From positions 1 through 64,000 of the forward strand of contig NZ_BCUF01000003.1 of NCBI RefSeq assembly GCF_001591145.1: a stretch of 64,000 bases of DNA. The letters are read 5' to 3'. Source of the DNA: Vibrio harveyi NBRC 15634 = ATCC 14126 = KCTC 12724. GTDB lineage: Bacteria; Pseudomonadota; Gammaproteobacteria; Enterobacterales; Vibrionaceae. Made by a program: the position numbers and the translations under genes. The notes below the pieces were generated by a model that saw only the letters and a program-made list of their open reading frames with translations, did not search any database and was not told where the DNA came from. Below, one piece after another: positions 1 through 12,056 of the stretch; within the stretch, counting starts at the first letter, position 1; every line of letters starts with the position of its first letter.

Positions 1-146
1 AAGAGTACCAGTCTAGCTGGAAGAGTAGCAGATTCCCCTAATGCCCAAATAGTGCGTGTTGGGAACTGAGCCGCCAGCCAGCCTGCTTGGTAGCAAGTCA
101 TATCGAATTTCCGGAGTGCCGGTCCAATCTACCCCTGCCATCTTGT
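1..146 (+). other. tRNA-like sequence remnants at window edge
   Basis: No intact gene is visible. The segment contains D-arm-like stretches (AGCTGGAAGAGTA near 15-27) and a T-arm-like stretch (GCCGGTCCAATC near 118-129), but no complete cloverleaf can be folded by eye. AAGAGTACCAG at 1-11 is nearly repeated as AAGAGTAGCAG at 21-31. A strong terminator follows directly. The likeliest reading is the 3' tail of a tRNA or rRNA operon carrying decayed tRNA copies; an unrecognised small RNA is the alternative. Beyond the terminator, 178-401 shows nothing except the ribosome binding site of the next gene. Confidence 0.3.
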
Positions 147-177
147 AAAGCCTCAGCAGAAATGCTGGGGCTTTTTT
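147..177 (+). terminator. Rho-independent terminator
   Basis: AAAGCCTCAGCA and TGCTGGGGCTTT form a stem around a GAAA loop and are followed by a T-run. It ends a transcript that enters from the left of the window. Confidence 0.85.
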
Positions 178-401
178 CGTTTTTGTCTTTTCAGACTAAC
201 TCAGAGTGCTTGCTCGATAATTTACTCGAATCTGTTAGTTACCGACCTAGTTCTTCTGGGATCTTCTAAGTCTTCAACAGAAGTCCTGAAGCTTCTCCGC
301 CTCTTCGTTATTTAAAGTGAGTGTTGCCAGAAGCTAACGTGATAAGAGGTCGACTTCCTGTTATTATCGGCGCTGAATTCTAATAATTAGGAAGCAAGTC
401 T

Positions 402-734
402 ATGCCACATCTTCGATTTAGAGCGGTCGAGCCACAAGCGGTTCAAGCGCTATCAAAACCACTTACTGACGAACTACAGCCTCTTATGGACTGCCCTCGC
501 GAAGATTTTACGTTCGAATATATCTACAGTACATTTTTCAACGAAGGTGAAGTAAGTGCTGCTTATCCTTTTGTTGAAGTTTTATGGTTCGATCGCGGTC
601 AAGAAACGCAGAACAAGGTTGCAAAAGCAATAACTCAACAAGTACGTGGTATTGTGGGTGAAGATATCGATGTTGCGGTAATTTTCTCTGCACTCTCTCC
701 TAAAGGCTACTATGATAATGGTGACCACTATTAA
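402..734 (+). CDS. DUF1904 family protein
   Basis: A 110-residue cytosolic protein that resembles the DUF1904 family, small proteins thought to have a tautomerase-like fold; no reaction is established. The segments FVEVLWFDRGQE and VAVIFSALSPKGYYDNG fit this family. TAGGAAG at 388-394 lies 7 bases before the ATG, which supports the start. The stop codon is followed within 12 bases by mepA, so the two genes are probably co-transcribed. There is no signal peptide or membrane segment. The family call rests on recalled similarity and the function is unknown. Confidence 0.8.
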   Translation: MPHLRFRAVEPQAVQALSKPLTDELQPLMDCPREDFTFEYIYSTFFNEGEVSAAYPFVEVLWFDRGQETQNKVAKAITQQVRGIVGEDIDVAVIFSALSPKGYYDNGDHY

Positions 735-746
735 GGAATGAGCGTG

Positions 747-1586
747 ATGAAGCTGAGTCTTTCTTTTTGTTTAAGTTTTCTATTCTCAGCTTCTCTTTAT
801 GCAACTCCGTGGGAGCAGGTCTCTGGTCCCACAAATAACACTTCTTCCTCTATCGGCAGTTATGCCAATGGCTGTCTAGACGGCGCATCTCCACTTCCTT
901 TGGATGGTATTGGTTACCAAGTGCTACGTAGCAAAACGAAGCGTTACTATGGGCACCCACATACGATCAGTTTCATTCAAGAACTAGCAAAAAAAATGAA
1001 TCAAGATTTAAGCACAACGTTGTTGGTTGGTGACTTGTCATTGGCTCGTGGCGGGCGTTTCTCTTCTGGACATTCTAGTCATCAAACAGGTTTAGATATC
1101 GATATCTGGTTGCGTCTAGCCGATGAACCTTTGTCGTACAATGAGCTCCAGCTGCCTAAACCAATGAGCGTAGTTGATCTTAAAAAATATAAGATTTTGG
1201 AAAACCGTTGGGAAACTCGACACTTTGAACTGATTCGTAGCGCAGCGCAAAGTGAGGGTGTAGCTCGTATTTTTGTTCACCCGGTGATAAAAGAGCAACT
1301 TTGTAAGCAGGAAGGGGGAAAAGACAGGGGGTGGTTACGCAAAGTTCGCCCTTGGTGGGGGCATCATTATCACTTCCACGTTAGATTAAACTGTCCGGAG
1401 TCGAGTGCTAACTGCATCAACCAGGCTCCTCCTCCAGTGGGTGATGGTTGTGGAGCTGAACTTGCGAGTTGGCAACCTAAAGCTACGCCACCTCCCGTGG
1501 CTAAAAAGACAGTCAAAACTACGCCCAAGCCTAAGAAGAAAAAGATAATGCCTGCACAATGTCTGCCATTGATTACTAAGAAGTAA
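747..1586 (+). CDS. mepA: Penicillin-insensitive murein endopeptidase MepA
   Basis: A periplasmic M74-family (LAS-type) zinc peptidase that cuts D-Ala-meso-DAP cross-links in peptidoglycan. From the chosen start it has 279 residues, close to the 274 of E. coli MepA. A signal peptide covers residues 1-19. Zinc ligands are visible as H112 and D119 in SHQTGLDID and a His in the later HHYHFH motif. The C-terminal tail (last about 35 residues) is rich in Pro and Lys (KPKKKK). An in-frame ATG at 738 sits directly on the AAGGA (733-737), so the ATG at 747, nine bases downstream of it, is the better start. It is probably co-transcribed with the DUF1904 gene. Confidence 0.93.
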   Translation: MKLSLSFCLSFLFSASLYATPWEQVSGPTNNTSSSIGSYANGCLDGASPLPLDGIGYQVLRSKTKRYYGHPHTISFIQELAKKMNQDLSTTLLVGDLSLARGGRFSSGHSSHQTGLDIDIWLRLADEPLSYNELQLPKPMSVVDLKKYKILENRWETRHFELIRSAAQSEGVARIFVHPVIKEQLCKQEGGKDRGWLRKVRPWWGHHYHFHVRLNCPESSANCINQAPPPVGDGCGAELASWQPKATPPPVAKKTVKTTPKPKKKKIMPAQCLPLITKK

Positions 1587-1923
1587 AGGGTAATTCCTTC
1601 CTATCAAGCTGCGATTAAACCTACTAGGTATCTCCATTATGAAACTGGAGAAAGATCATTCTTTTGTCTACAGTGAATAATACCAGTATAAAAACTAACC
1701 TAATTAGTTTTGGTGGCATATTACAGAAATCTAAATTAAACAAAGGGTTATGTGGTTTTTCTTGTAGTTATAACTCTGGTTTTACAAAGATCTTTTCGTC
1801 GCGATTCTCTGGTTTCTTAGCAATATGTCTGTTGGTTGGTGAAAGACAAATGGCAACGCAGACAAGTGTATTGAGGTGGGTATGGAGACTTTCCCCATCT
1901 AAGAGTTAATCAAGGACAAAACC
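1587..1923. other. Intergenic stretch with no recognised gene
   Basis: This 337-base A/T-rich gap lies between mepA and the next gene. An 81-codon open frame in it (1664-1909) has no ribosome binding site, no recognisable domain and a composition like non-coding DNA, so it is not called. No clear terminator hairpin was found after mepA. Confidence 0.5.
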
Positions 1924-2232
1924 ATGACTATGATTTGTGCAAAAGAATTTGCAGAGTGGTTAAGACACAGATTTAGCAGTGAGAATAAGGGAGTCTATCT
2001 GACTCGAGAGGATGTTAATCACCTGACAGGACGTCAGCGTCTTGACCCGGGATTTGTTAATGATGTGCATTACGAACTAATGCAATATGGGATGGCTTTC
2101 GTTACGGATACGAGTCGAGAGAATTTCTATTTGATACCTGTCTCACAAGCTGAAAATTGGCGTGAAAGGCTAGAGTATCATTTCGAGAAAGAGCTCTTCT
2201 GCAACATTATTCCTATCGAGAAATCAGGTTAA
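1924..2232 (+). CDS. Hypothetical protein, 102 aa
   Basis: I do not recognise this family. The product is small, soluble and charged, with no signal peptide or membrane segment. The N-terminal half (FAEWLRHRF, then LTREDVNHLTGRQRL) looks helical, possibly a winged-helix-like or adaptor fold, but no DNA-binding motif is certain. AAGGAC about 6 bases before the ATG supports translation. It stands alone: there is a 337-base gap on its left and a bidirectional terminator on its right. AGA codons (three within the first 25 codons or so) are commoner than in the neighbouring housekeeping genes. That would suit an accessory or lineage-restricted gene. Confidence 0.6.
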   Translation: MTMICAKEFAEWLRHRFSSENKGVYLTREDVNHLTGRQRLDPGFVNDVHYELMQYGMAFVTDTSRENFYLIPVSQAENWRERLEYHFEKELFCNIIPIEKSG

Positions 2233-2237
2233 AAAAA

Positions 2238-2270
2238 GGTTCAACTTTGAGCGCAAAGTTGAACCTCTTT
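2238..2270. terminator. Bidirectional terminator between convergent genes
   Basis: GGTTCAACTTTG and CAAAGTTGAACC form a perfect 12-bp stem with loop AGCG. An A-run precedes it and TCTTT follows, so it can end transcripts from both the left-hand gene and the minus-strand trhP-yfhL operon. Confidence 0.85.
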
Positions 2271-2273
2271 CAA

Positions 2274-3931
<1,658 letters not shown>

Positions 3932-4050
3932 TGCTCAATTCTCTTAATATCTGATCACAAGTCAGGCCAATTCCACCTCATGGAAATGGGGCGCAAATTT
4001 TACGTCAAAATGTGACCTGTGACTAGGAGAATTATGGTTTGGATAAACAA

Positions 4051-4075
4051 ACGCCCTCAAAAAAAGTGAGGGCGT
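4051..4075 (-). terminator. Terminator of rdgC
   Basis: ACGCCCTCA pairs with TGAGGGCGT. Read on the minus strand, the loop is T-rich and the stem is followed by TTTGTTTA. It lies 23 bases past the rdgC stop. Confidence 0.75.
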
Positions 4076-4097
4076 TATGGTTAATCTTTGTACGAAA

Positions 4098-5021
<924 letters not shown>

Positions 5022-5135
5022 CTAGGCTTGATGACAAGGGACTAATCATAGGGAATTTTCCCGGCGTTGTCCTAATTGAATTGAAAAAGATCATGATGAA
5101 TCTCAAAAGAAAGTTATATGAAAATTTGTTTTCAA

Positions 5136-5155
5136 AGGTCACAAAAGTGTCATAA
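5136..5155 (+). promoter_or_regulatory. Pho box upstream of phoB
   Basis: Two direct half-sites, AGGTCAC (5136-5142) and GTGTCAT (5147-5153), lie 11 bases apart, the spacing of PhoB dimer sites (consensus CTGTCAT-N4-CTGTCAT). TAATAAT at 5163-5169 is a candidate -10 in the expected position. This indicates phoB autoregulation under phosphate limitation. Confidence 0.75.
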
Positions 5156-5236
5156 TTGGTAGTAATAATGCTTATGCATAGAGGGGCGCTTTGTCCTTTA
5201 AATTCATTAGCTCAACTAACATAAGGTTATTCAATT

Positions 5237-5926
5237 ATGTCTAGAAGGATTCTGGTTGTTGAAGACGAAGCTCCGATTCGTGAAATGCTATGCTTCGTGC
5301 TTGAACAGAAAGGTTATCAAGCAGTAGAAGCAGAAGATTACGACTCTGCGGTAACCAAACTGGCTGAACCCTTCCCGGATTTAGTGCTACTAGACTGGAT
5401 GCTACCAGGTGGCAGTGGTATTAACTTCATCAAACACATGAAGCGCGAAGAGTTAACTCGCAACATTCCCGTTGTGATGCTGACAGCTCGTGGTGAAGAA
5501 GAAGACAAAGTGCGCGGCTTAGAAGTTGGCGCGGATGACTACATCACCAAACCTTTCTCACCAAAAGAGTTGGTTGCTCGCCTTAAAGCCGTTATTCGCC
5601 GCGTAACACCGACTGCGCTCGAAGATGTGATTGATGTACAAGGTCTGAAGTTGGATCCTGTTTCTCACCGTGTGACCGCAAATGATGAAGCGGTTGATAT
5701 GGGACCAACAGAGTTCAAAATGTTGCACTTCTTCATGACGCACCAAGAGCGTGTTTACAGTCGTGAACAACTACTAAACAATGTTTGGGGCACCAACGTG
5801 TATGTAGAAGACCGTACCGTTGATGTACATATTCGTCGTTTGCGTAAAGCGCTTGAGGCCGCAGGTCACGACAAACTCATCCAAACTGTTCGTGGCGCAG
5901 GATACCGTTTCTCGACGAAGGCATAA
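5237..5926 (+). CDS. phoB: Phosphate regulon response regulator PhoB
   Basis: An OmpR-family response regulator of 229 residues, the same length as E. coli PhoB. The receiver domain (about 4-120) has the acidic pocket E9/D10, phosphoacceptor D53 in [10 protein letters not shown], switch T83 and K105. The C-terminal winged helix (about 130-227) includes GPTEFKML and the recognition region [16 protein letters not shown]. When phosphorylated it activates Pho-box promoters, two of which lie in this window. It is co-transcribed with phoR 40 bases downstream and then with pstS. AAGGTT 6 bases before the ATG is the ribosome binding site. Confidence 0.97.
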   Translation: MSRRILVVEDEAPIREMLCFVLEQKGYQAVEAEDYDSAVTKLAEPFPDLVLLDWMLPGGSGINFIKHMKREELTRNIPVVMLTARGEEEDKVRGLEVGADDYITKPFSPKELVARLKAVIRRVTPTALEDVIDVQGLKLDPVSHRVTANDEAVDMGPTEFKMLHFFMTHQERVYSREQLLNNVWGTNVYVEDRTVDVHIRRLRKALEAAGHDKLIQTVRGAGYRFSTKA

Positions 5927-5966
5927 CATCGCTAGCAGCTTATCAATACCATTTCTGGAGTAATGA

Positions 5967-7265
5967 GTGGTTGAAAGATTGACTTGGAAAAAGCTGGCCT
6001 GGGAGCTGGCTTTTTTTTACACCCCTTGGGTGATAATAGGTTGGATATTCGGTTATATGCCGTGGTTGCTTTTGGCGGCCACGGCTTTGCAGCTTGTATG
6101 GCATTTGCATAATCAGGTGCGCTTGTCGGCTTGGCTGTGGGATGAAAAGCGTCTTACGCCACCGTCAGGTAGTGGCAACTGGGAATCGTTATTCAACGGT
6201 TTATACCGATTGCAACAACGTCAGCGTCGTAAGCGTAAAGAGCTTACCAATTTGATTCGCCGTTTCCGTAATGGTGCTGAATCGCTGCCGGATGCGGTGG
6301 TGGTGTTTCGTGCTGAAGGTAACATTGTGTGGTGTAACAAGCTCGCGCAACACCTTTTGGGTTTCCACTGGCCGGAAGATTCTGGGCAACCTATTTCTAA
6401 CCTCATCCGTACTCCAGACTTTATTAAGTACATCAATAAACAAGACTTCTCAGAGCCGCTAGAAATGCGCTCACCATTGAATGTCGAGCGAATGTTGGAA
6501 CTGCGTATCGTACCTTACACCGAAGGGGAACACCTGATGGTGGTGCGTGATGTGAGCCAACTTAAACAGCTTGAAGGTATGCGTCGTAACTTCTTCGCTA
6601 ACGTATCTCATGAGCTTCGTACACCGATGACGGTACTGCAAGGCTACCTTGAGATGACGGAAGATCCAGACATGATTGTTGGTCCAATGTGGACGAAAGC
6701 GCATGGGGTGATGACAGAGCAGCTCAACCGCATGAACAGCTTGGTTAATCAGCTTCTGACGCTGTCTAAGATTGAAGCGGCACCAATGCATGAGTTGGAA
6801 GATGTGGTCAATGTCCCTAGCATGTTAGAAGTGCTAGAAAAGGAAGCGGTAAGCCTAAGTGGTGATGATCAACATCAGTTGAAGTTCGACGTGGATTCTA
6901 GTCTGCGCGTGCTCGGCGATGATGACCAACTGCGTAGTGCTATCTCTAACTTGGTGTACAACGCGGTGAAATACACCCCACCTGGTGCACACATCAACGT
7001 TCGTTGGTATCAAACCGCACAAGGCGCTTGTCTAGAGGTAGAAGACAGCGGTGATGGTATTGAACCACAACACTTACACCGATTGACCGAGCGTTTCTAT
7101 CGCGTCGATAAAGCCCGCTCACGAGATACCGGCGGCAGTGGTCTTGGCTTAGCCATCGTGAAGCACGCGTTGAGCCACCATGACTCTCATCTCGAAATTT
7201 ACAGTGAAGTTGGTGTCGGCAGTAAGTTCTCCTTCATCCTACCAAGTCGTTTGGTGGTGAAGTAA
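5967..7265 (+). CDS. phoR: Phosphate regulon sensor kinase PhoR
   Basis: A membrane histidine kinase of 432 residues (E. coli 431). Two N-terminal membrane segments lie at about 14-48, followed by a charged linker, a PAS domain (about 100-195), a HisKA domain with H215 in [12 protein letters not shown], and an ATPase domain with the N box (N328, N332), DSGDGIE (360-366) and GGSGLGLA (389-396). It phosphorylates PhoB at low phosphate and, when phosphate is ample, is held off by the PstSCAB-PhoU complex encoded nearby. Translation starts at GTG, since the nearby ATG is out of frame. Its TAA overlaps the pstS ATG by one base, indicating translational coupling. Confidence 0.97.
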   Translation: MVERLTWKKLAWELAFFYTPWVIIGWIFGYMPWLLLAATALQLVWHLHNQVRLSAWLWDEKRLTPPSGSGNWESLFNGLYRLQQRQRRKRKELTNLIRRFRNGAESLPDAVVVFRAEGNIVWCNKLAQHLLGFHWPEDSGQPISNLIRTPDFIKYINKQDFSEPLEMRSPLNVERMLELRIVPYTEGEHLMVVRDVSQLKQLEGMRRNFFANVSHELRTPMTVLQGYLEMTEDPDMIVGPMWTKAHGVMTEQLNRMNSLVNQLLTLSKIEAAPMHELEDVVNVPSMLEVLEKEAVSLSGDDQHQLKFDVDSSLRVLGDDDQLRSAISNLVYNAVKYTPPGAHINVRWYQTAQGACLEVEDSGDGIEPQHLHRLTERFYRVDKARSRDTGGSGLGLAIVKHALSHHDSHLEIYSEVGVGSKFSFILPSRLVVK

Positions 7266-8230
7266 TGAGTGTCGTATCCAAAGCAATTAAGAAAATCACT
7301 CTAGCCACGTTGATGCTTTCCAGCGTGGCTGTTGCACAAGATAAACCGCTGCCGAATTATCAAAAGACGACTGGTATAGCGGGCAACTTATTGTCAGTCG
7401 GTTCGGATACGCTAGCGGGCATGACCACGCTTTGGGTGGAAGAGTTTAAATCTATCTACCCGAATATTAATGCTCAGGTTCAGGCGTCTGGTTCATCGAC
7501 TGCGCCACCGGCGTTAACGGAACAAACTGCACAATTCGGCCCAATGAGTCGCTCAATGCGTATGCGTGAGATCGAAGCATTTGAGCGGGTGCATGGTTAC
7601 AAACCAACGGCGCTTCGTGTTGCGATTGATGCGATTGGTATTTTTGTGCACCAAGATAATCCAATCAAAGGGCTTAATTTCCATCAGTTGGATGCGATGT
7701 TTTCCGCGACTTTACGCTGTGGCGAAAGTGAGTTCATCACCAACTGGCGTGAGTTAGGCATCAAAGCTGAGTGGGCGAAACGTAATTTGCAGCTGTTTGG
7801 TCGTAACTCGGTATCGGGTACGTACGGTTATTTTAAAAGTAATGCCTTGTGTGGCGGTGATTTTAAAACTCGTGTGAACGAGCAACCGGGATCGGCGTCA
7901 GTGGTGCAGTCTGTGGCATCAACGATCAGTGGTGTAGGTTATTCAGGCGTAGGCTATCGCGTGGCGGGTGTTCGTTTAGTCCCAATTGCGAAAACAGGCA
8001 CAGATTACGTTAGCCCTGTGCGTGAAAATATCATTTCAGGTAAGTACCCACTATCGCGCTACCTCTATGTATACGTGAATAAACATCCGGACTATCCGTT
8101 AAGCCCAATTGAAGCTGAGTTCATTCGCTTTATGTTCTCAGCTCAAGGGCAAGCGCTGGTCGCGAAAGACGGTTATGTTCCGATTACTGCTGATTTCGCT
8201 GTCGAGGAATTAAAAAAGGTCGGTTTATAA
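7265..8230 (+). CDS. pstS: Phosphate ABC transporter substrate-binding protein, PstS family
   Basis: A periplasmic phosphate-binding protein of 321 residues with a signal peptide at about 1-24 (cleavage near SVAVA-Q). Phosphate-contact motifs are visible as SVGSDTLAG, ASGSSTAP, GPMSRSM and GRNSVSGTYGYF. The sequence belongs to the marine-type PstS group, not the E. coli-like one. The gene is fused by a one-base overlap to phoR and is separated from its permease genes pstCAB by the oppositely oriented ppk1-ppx pair. It is therefore transcribed with the sensor-regulator pair, a Vibrio arrangement. Its stop codon lies inside the loop of the following terminator. Confidence 0.92.
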   Translation: MSVVSKAIKKITLATLMLSSVAVAQDKPLPNYQKTTGIAGNLLSVGSDTLAGMTTLWVEEFKSIYPNINAQVQASGSSTAPPALTEQTAQFGPMSRSMRMREIEAFERVHGYKPTALRVAIDAIGIFVHQDNPIKGLNFHQLDAMFSATLRCGESEFITNWRELGIKAEWAKRNLQLFGRNSVSGTYGYFKSNALCGGDFKTRVNEQPGSASVVQSVASTISGVGYSGVGYRVAGVRLVPIAKTGTDYVSPVRENIISGKYPLSRYLYVYVNKHPDYPLSPIEAEFIRFMFSAQGQALVAKDGYVPITADFAVEELKKVGL

Positions 8231-8245
8231 GCCGACCTTTTTCTT
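8217..8245. terminator. Bidirectional terminator overlapping the pstS stop
   Basis: GGTCGG (8218-8223) pairs with CCGACC (8232-8237). It is flanked by an A-run before and a T-run after, so it works on both strands for convergent pstS and ppx. The last codons and TAA of pstS are part of the hairpin. Confidence 0.8.
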
Positions 8246-8264
8246 TATCTCATTGAGTTCGTAG

Positions 8265-9770
8265 TTAGAAGTTCAATGTCCATCCTGCGCTTTCCCAGCG
8301 TTGCTGTTCTTCCTGCAAATCGGCATCGAGCAGTTTGTTATTCTCCAACCAATCTTCCTCTACGCAGGTAAGTACCCACTTATCTTCTTCTATCGATAAT
8401 GTCAGCTCTGGTAGCGGGTCATCATTGCGTTGACCGTTGACCACAATGGCTAGACGCAGAATCTTAATTAAGTTGATGATGTCACTCTCTCTGTAGAGGT
8501 TAAACTCTGGGAACTCATTCAACTTGAGGGATTTACGTTGGAAGCGAGCTAAAGTCGCCAATACCAATTGCTGCTCGCGGTTAAAGCCGGGCAAGTTTGA
8601 GTGCAGCAGAATGTAGAATGAGTGACGATGGAAACCGCGCAGACTGATGCTCAAGCCGACTTCATGTAGCAAAGCCGCCCATTCCAATAAATCAAACAAC
8701 TCACTTTTCTTCTTGATACCTAGTTCAGAACGAACATTGCACAGCATCTCTCTTGCATGACCTTTTACGCGTGCTGCGTGTTCGATATCAACGCGATGTT
8801 GTTTTGCGAGGTTTTCTGTGGTGCGCATACGAATATCAGAACGAGCGAAACGTTCTTCCATCTCGTAGAGCAGCCCTTCTCGCAATGCGCCATCCGAGAA
8901 GAACATCTGGTTGATTTTTAGTGATTGGAAGATGGCAGATAAAATGGCTACACCAGCGGCAAAGACTGGCTTACGTTCGTCGGTCAGACCAACTAGTTCA
9001 ATATCATCAATGGACTCAAATTCGCACAATGTGTCGATGAGCTTACCCAAACGCTTATTGGTGATCAGCCCATCTTCATGACCCAATCCAATCAAGACTT
9101 CGCGAATCGCTTTAATAGTACCTGAAGAGCCGAGGGCAATATCCCAGCCTTTCTTGCGGTATTTTGCAGCAATGGACTCCATGCGTTGCTCTGCGGCGAG
9201 AATCGCTTTGCTGAAGTTCTTCCGTGACAGTTTGCCATTATTGAAGAACTGCTCGGTAAAACTCACACAACCCATTTGCTTACTGTTGAGAAGCTCTGGC
9301 TCAAACTCTTGACCAATGATCATCTCGGTACTGCCGCCACCGATATCGACAACTAACTTGGAGTTAGACTCCGCTTGGGTGTGCGCGACGCCGAGATAGA
9401 TGAGGCGAGCTTCTTCTTCGCCCGGAATGATTTCAATTGGGAAAGGCAGCACCTCTTTGGCTCGTTTTATAAAGAGGTGGGCGTTGTTAGCACGCCTTAA
9501 AGTGTGGGTGGCTGCAATTCTTACGTTTGAAGCTTCAAAGCCTTGCAAGCGTTCGGCGAACATCGCGAGGCACTCAAGACCTCGCTCCATTGCAGCATGG
9601 CTAAGATTGAGCTCTGAATCGAGTCCGGCAGCTAAGCGCACTCGCTGTTTATGGCGGCTGACTAATTGCAGGTCACTTCCAACAACTTTCGCCACCACCA
9701 TATGGAAGCTGTTCGACCCAAGGTCAATGGCTGCAATATGGCGTACATCTTGTTCAAGTATTTGAGGCAT
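8265..9770 (-). CDS. ppx: Exopolyphosphatase Ppx (Ppx/GppA family)
   Basis: It hydrolyses terminal phosphates from polyphosphate; family members can also act on pppGpp. The length is 501 residues (E. coli Ppx 513). It has the actin-like ATPase fold with [14 protein letters not shown] near residues 14-27, the second phosphate loop [14 protein letters not shown] near 142-155, the GSSGTIKA segment, and a C-terminal HD-like helical domain. The start overlaps the end of ppk1 by 17 bases, so synthesis and breakdown enzymes are translationally coupled. Given its place beside ppk1, Ppx is a better assignment than GppA. It is cytosolic and is terminated by the shared hairpin with pstS. Confidence 0.95.
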   Translation of the reverse strand: MPQILEQDVRHIAAIDLGSNSFHMVVAKVVGSDLQLVSRHKQRVRLAAGLDSELNLSHAAMERGLECLAMFAERLQGFEASNVRIAATHTLRRANNAHLFIKRAKEVLPFPIEIIPGEEEARLIYLGVAHTQAESNSKLVVDIGGGSTEMIIGQEFEPELLNSKQMGCVSFTEQFFNNGKLSRKNFSKAILAAEQRMESIAAKYRKKGWDIALGSSGTIKAIREVLIGLGHEDGLITNKRLGKLIDTLCEFESIDDIELVGLTDERKPVFAAGVAILSAIFQSLKINQMFFSDGALREGLLYEMEERFARSDIRMRTTENLAKQHRVDIEHAARVKGHAREMLCNVRSELGIKKKSELFDLLEWAALLHEVGLSISLRGFHRHSFYILLHSNLPGFNREQQLVLATLARFQRKSLKLNEFPEFNLYRESDIINLIKILRLAIVVNGQRNDDPLPELTLSIEEDKWVLTCVEEDWLENNKLLDADLQEEQQRWESAGWTLNF

Positions 9771-11844
9771 CTGCTTTTTGTTTTCTTGTTTGCTTCTCTA
9801 TATTTTTAAGATAGTCGTAGATGGCAACTTGTGAGCGAACTTTTTTACGATTACCTCGTGGTACGTAGTTGTTGCTCATCTCTTTATCTATCAAACGAGC
9901 CTTTACTGTATCGGTAAAGTGAATGTTAGTTATATCAATAATTCGCTGTTTCAAACGTGGATCACGAACCGGAGCGGCAACTTCAATACGATGATCGATA
10001 TTTCGCGTCATCCAGTCCGCTGATGAGATATAAACCTGCGGGTCGCCATCATTGTGGGTGATCACGACACGAGGGTGTTCGAGGAAACGGTCAACAATAC
10101 TGATGATGCGAATGTTCTCGCTCACGCCTTCAATACCAGGGACGAGTGAACACATACCGCGGATGATCATATTAATTTTCACCCCAGCATTGCTTGCTCC
10201 ATAAAGTTTATTGACGATGCCTTTGTCGACTAAGTTATTCACTTTGATCGTCAGTGCTGCTTTCTTGCCGGCTTTTGCGTTGGCAATTTCACCGTCAATC
10301 AGACGGTAGAGTTGTTTACGCGAATTGCGTGGTGAAACAATGAGGTGATTAAACCTTACAGGACGGTATGGGTTCTCTATATAACCAAAGACGTTACGGA
10401 CTTCATTGGTAATTTCTTGATCTGCAGTTAGCAGCGCGAAGTCGGTGTAGATACGTGCGGTTTTCTCGTGGAAGTTACCTGTTCCTATATGCGCGTAACG
10501 TACGATTTCACCTTCTTCGCGGCGGCTAATCAAGAGCAGTTTTGAGTGAATTTTTAGACCCGGCGCACCAAAGATAACGTGTACGCCTGCATCGGTGAGA
10601 ACCTTTGACCACTCGATATTGGCTTCTTCATCGAATCGGGCTTGCAGTTCCACCACCACAGTTACGCTTTTGCCATTGTGGACGGCATCGATCAGTGAGT
10701 TCATCAAGCGCGAATCTTTAGCAACGCGGTAGATATTAATCTTGATCGCCAATACTTTAGGATCGAAGGAAGCTTGGCGAACCAGTTCAGAGATGTGATC
10801 AAAAGTGTGATAAGGGTAGTAAAGCAAAATGTCTTTGGCTTTGATCGCATCGAAACTGTTGGCATAGCCTTCGAAGTCGGCACATTTCATCGGTGGCATG
10901 GGTTTGTTTTCTAGGTACTCACGACCAACATTTGGGAAGCCAATGAAGTCTTTAAAGTTGTGGTAACGACCACCGGGAATCAAACTGTCGTAGTTGGAGA
11001 TTTGCAGTTTGCTGCACAAGAAATCGAGCATCTCTTGCGGCATTTCACGCTCGTAAACAAAGCGCACTGGCATGGCAGTCAAGCGTTGGTTCACCCCTTC
11101 AGACATCTGTTCAAGCAAGCTGTATTCGATCTCTAGGCGTAAATCGTATTCGGCATCGCGGGTCATCTTCATCGCGTAGCCATTTAGCTCGTCATAATCG
11201 AAGAAGCCTTTAAACAGCTCATCCAGACAGTAACGGATGATGTTGTCGAGCAGAATGATGGTCTTGCGACGTTTGCCTTTTTGCTCCGGAACCATAACGA
11301 AGCGGGGTAGGTGGTCAGTTGGGATTTCGAGTAAAGCGTATTGGGAATGATCGTCTTTGCGCAGATCGACGGTAATGTAGGCGTATTCGTCTTTAAGAAA
11401 CTGCAACACATCGATGTCATCTTTAATCAAAAGCGGAGTGATGTGTGGCATGACTTCTTTGCGAAAGTACTTGGTGATCCAGCGTTTTTGGGTGTCATCT
11501 AACTGGTTTTCGTTAACCAAGAAAATGCGGCGTCGCGCCATTTCTCGGATCAAATCACCGTACAGTTCATCAAATTGTTCGTTCAGCCTCAATGCTTTGG
11601 TTTGCATCTTAGTTAACAAGTGCTTAGAGTTATCGCTTCCACCTCGTTCTTGGCTGATCAAGATCCGACGTTTTACGTCTGCAAAGCGAACCTTGTAGAA
11701 CTCATCTAAGTTATTGGAAAAGATCCCTAGAAAACGAATACGTTCGATTAGGGGGACGGTTTTATCAGCGGCTTCTTGTAATACTCTCTCGTTAAAAGAC
11801 AACCAACTAAGTTCTTTTTCTATATAGAGTTTTTCTGCGCTCAT
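9754..11844 (-). CDS. ppk1: Polyphosphate kinase PPK1
   Basis: It reversibly polymerises the gamma-phosphate of ATP into polyphosphate. From the chosen start it has 696 residues (E. coli 688). The N-terminal domain begins with [16 protein letters not shown] and the later core has [17 protein letters not shown], with the phospho-histidine region [19 protein letters not shown]. An upstream ATG at 11883 would add 13 residues unlike any PPK1. The ATG at 11844 gives the conserved beginning and is preceded by TAGGTAAGG. It is the first gene of the ppk1-ppx operon, divergent from pstC. The shared 212-base upstream region contains a clear Pho box for pstC and perhaps a weak one facing ppk1. Confidence 0.95.
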   Translation of the reverse strand: MSAEKLYIEKELSWLSFNERVLQEAADKTVPLIERIRFLGIFSNNLDEFYKVRFADVKRRILISQERGGSDNSKHLLTKMQTKALRLNEQFDELYGDLIREMARRRIFLVNENQLDDTQKRWITKYFRKEVMPHITPLLIKDDIDVLQFLKDEYAYITVDLRKDDHSQYALLEIPTDHLPRFVMVPEQKGKRRKTIILLDNIIRYCLDELFKGFFDYDELNGYAMKMTRDAEYDLRLEIEYSLLEQMSEGVNQRLTAMPVRFVYEREMPQEMLDFLCSKLQISNYDSLIPGGRYHNFKDFIGFPNVGREYLENKPMPPMKCADFEGYANSFDAIKAKDILLYYPYHTFDHISELVRQASFDPKVLAIKINIYRVAKDSRLMNSLIDAVHNGKSVTVVVELQARFDEEANIEWSKVLTDAGVHVIFGAPGLKIHSKLLLISRREEGEIVRYAHIGTGNFHEKTARIYTDFALLTADQEITNEVRNVFGYIENPYRPVRFNHLIVSPRNSRKQLYRLIDGEIANAKAGKKAALTIKVNNLVDKGIVNKLYGASNAGVKINMIIRGMCSLVPGIEGVSENIRIISIVDRFLEHPRVVITHNDGDPQVYISSADWMTRNIDHRIEVAAPVRDPRLKQRIIDITNIHFTDTVKARLIDKEMSNNYVPRGNRKKVRSQVAIYDYLKNIEKQTRKQKADASNT

Positions 11845-11992
11845 AACCTTACCTAGCCTAAAATGAAGTAAATCCGCACTCATCTGTGGGATAAAAAAAG
11901 ATGAGCCTGAACATTATGAGGTTTACGTTACAGATTTATTTCATAACACGGTCTGCATAAGAGTTGTATTCTTTTCAGTTGTTTAATGTGAT

Positions 11993-12026
11993 CTGTAATA
12001 TAATTGTCATCTTAACGACATATTCT
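11993..12026 (+). promoter_or_regulatory. Pho box and -10 element of pstC
   Basis: Half-sites CTGTAAT (11993-11999), TTGTCAT (12004-12010) and a third, weaker ACGACAT (12015-12021) repeat at exactly 11 bases. TATTCT (12021-12026) starts 10 bases after the second half-site, the usual place of the -10 in PhoB-activated promoters. This should drive pstCAB-phoU under phosphate starvation. Confidence 0.8.
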
Positions 12027-12056
12027 AGTACTAAGTCAAAAAGGGTAGAGAGATCA

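Noticed and set aside
87..269. 60-codon open frame at the left edge
   Set aside because: It runs through the terminator at 147-177 and has no ribosome binding site or recognisable domain.
1664..1909. 81-codon open frame between mepA and the 102-aa gene
   Set aside because: Starts from an alternative codon without a ribosome binding site, has low-complexity Ser/Lys composition and no family resemblance.
11845..11883. Longer N-terminus for PPK1
   Set aside because: The 13 extra residues are unlike any PPK1 and the inner ATG gives the conserved start.
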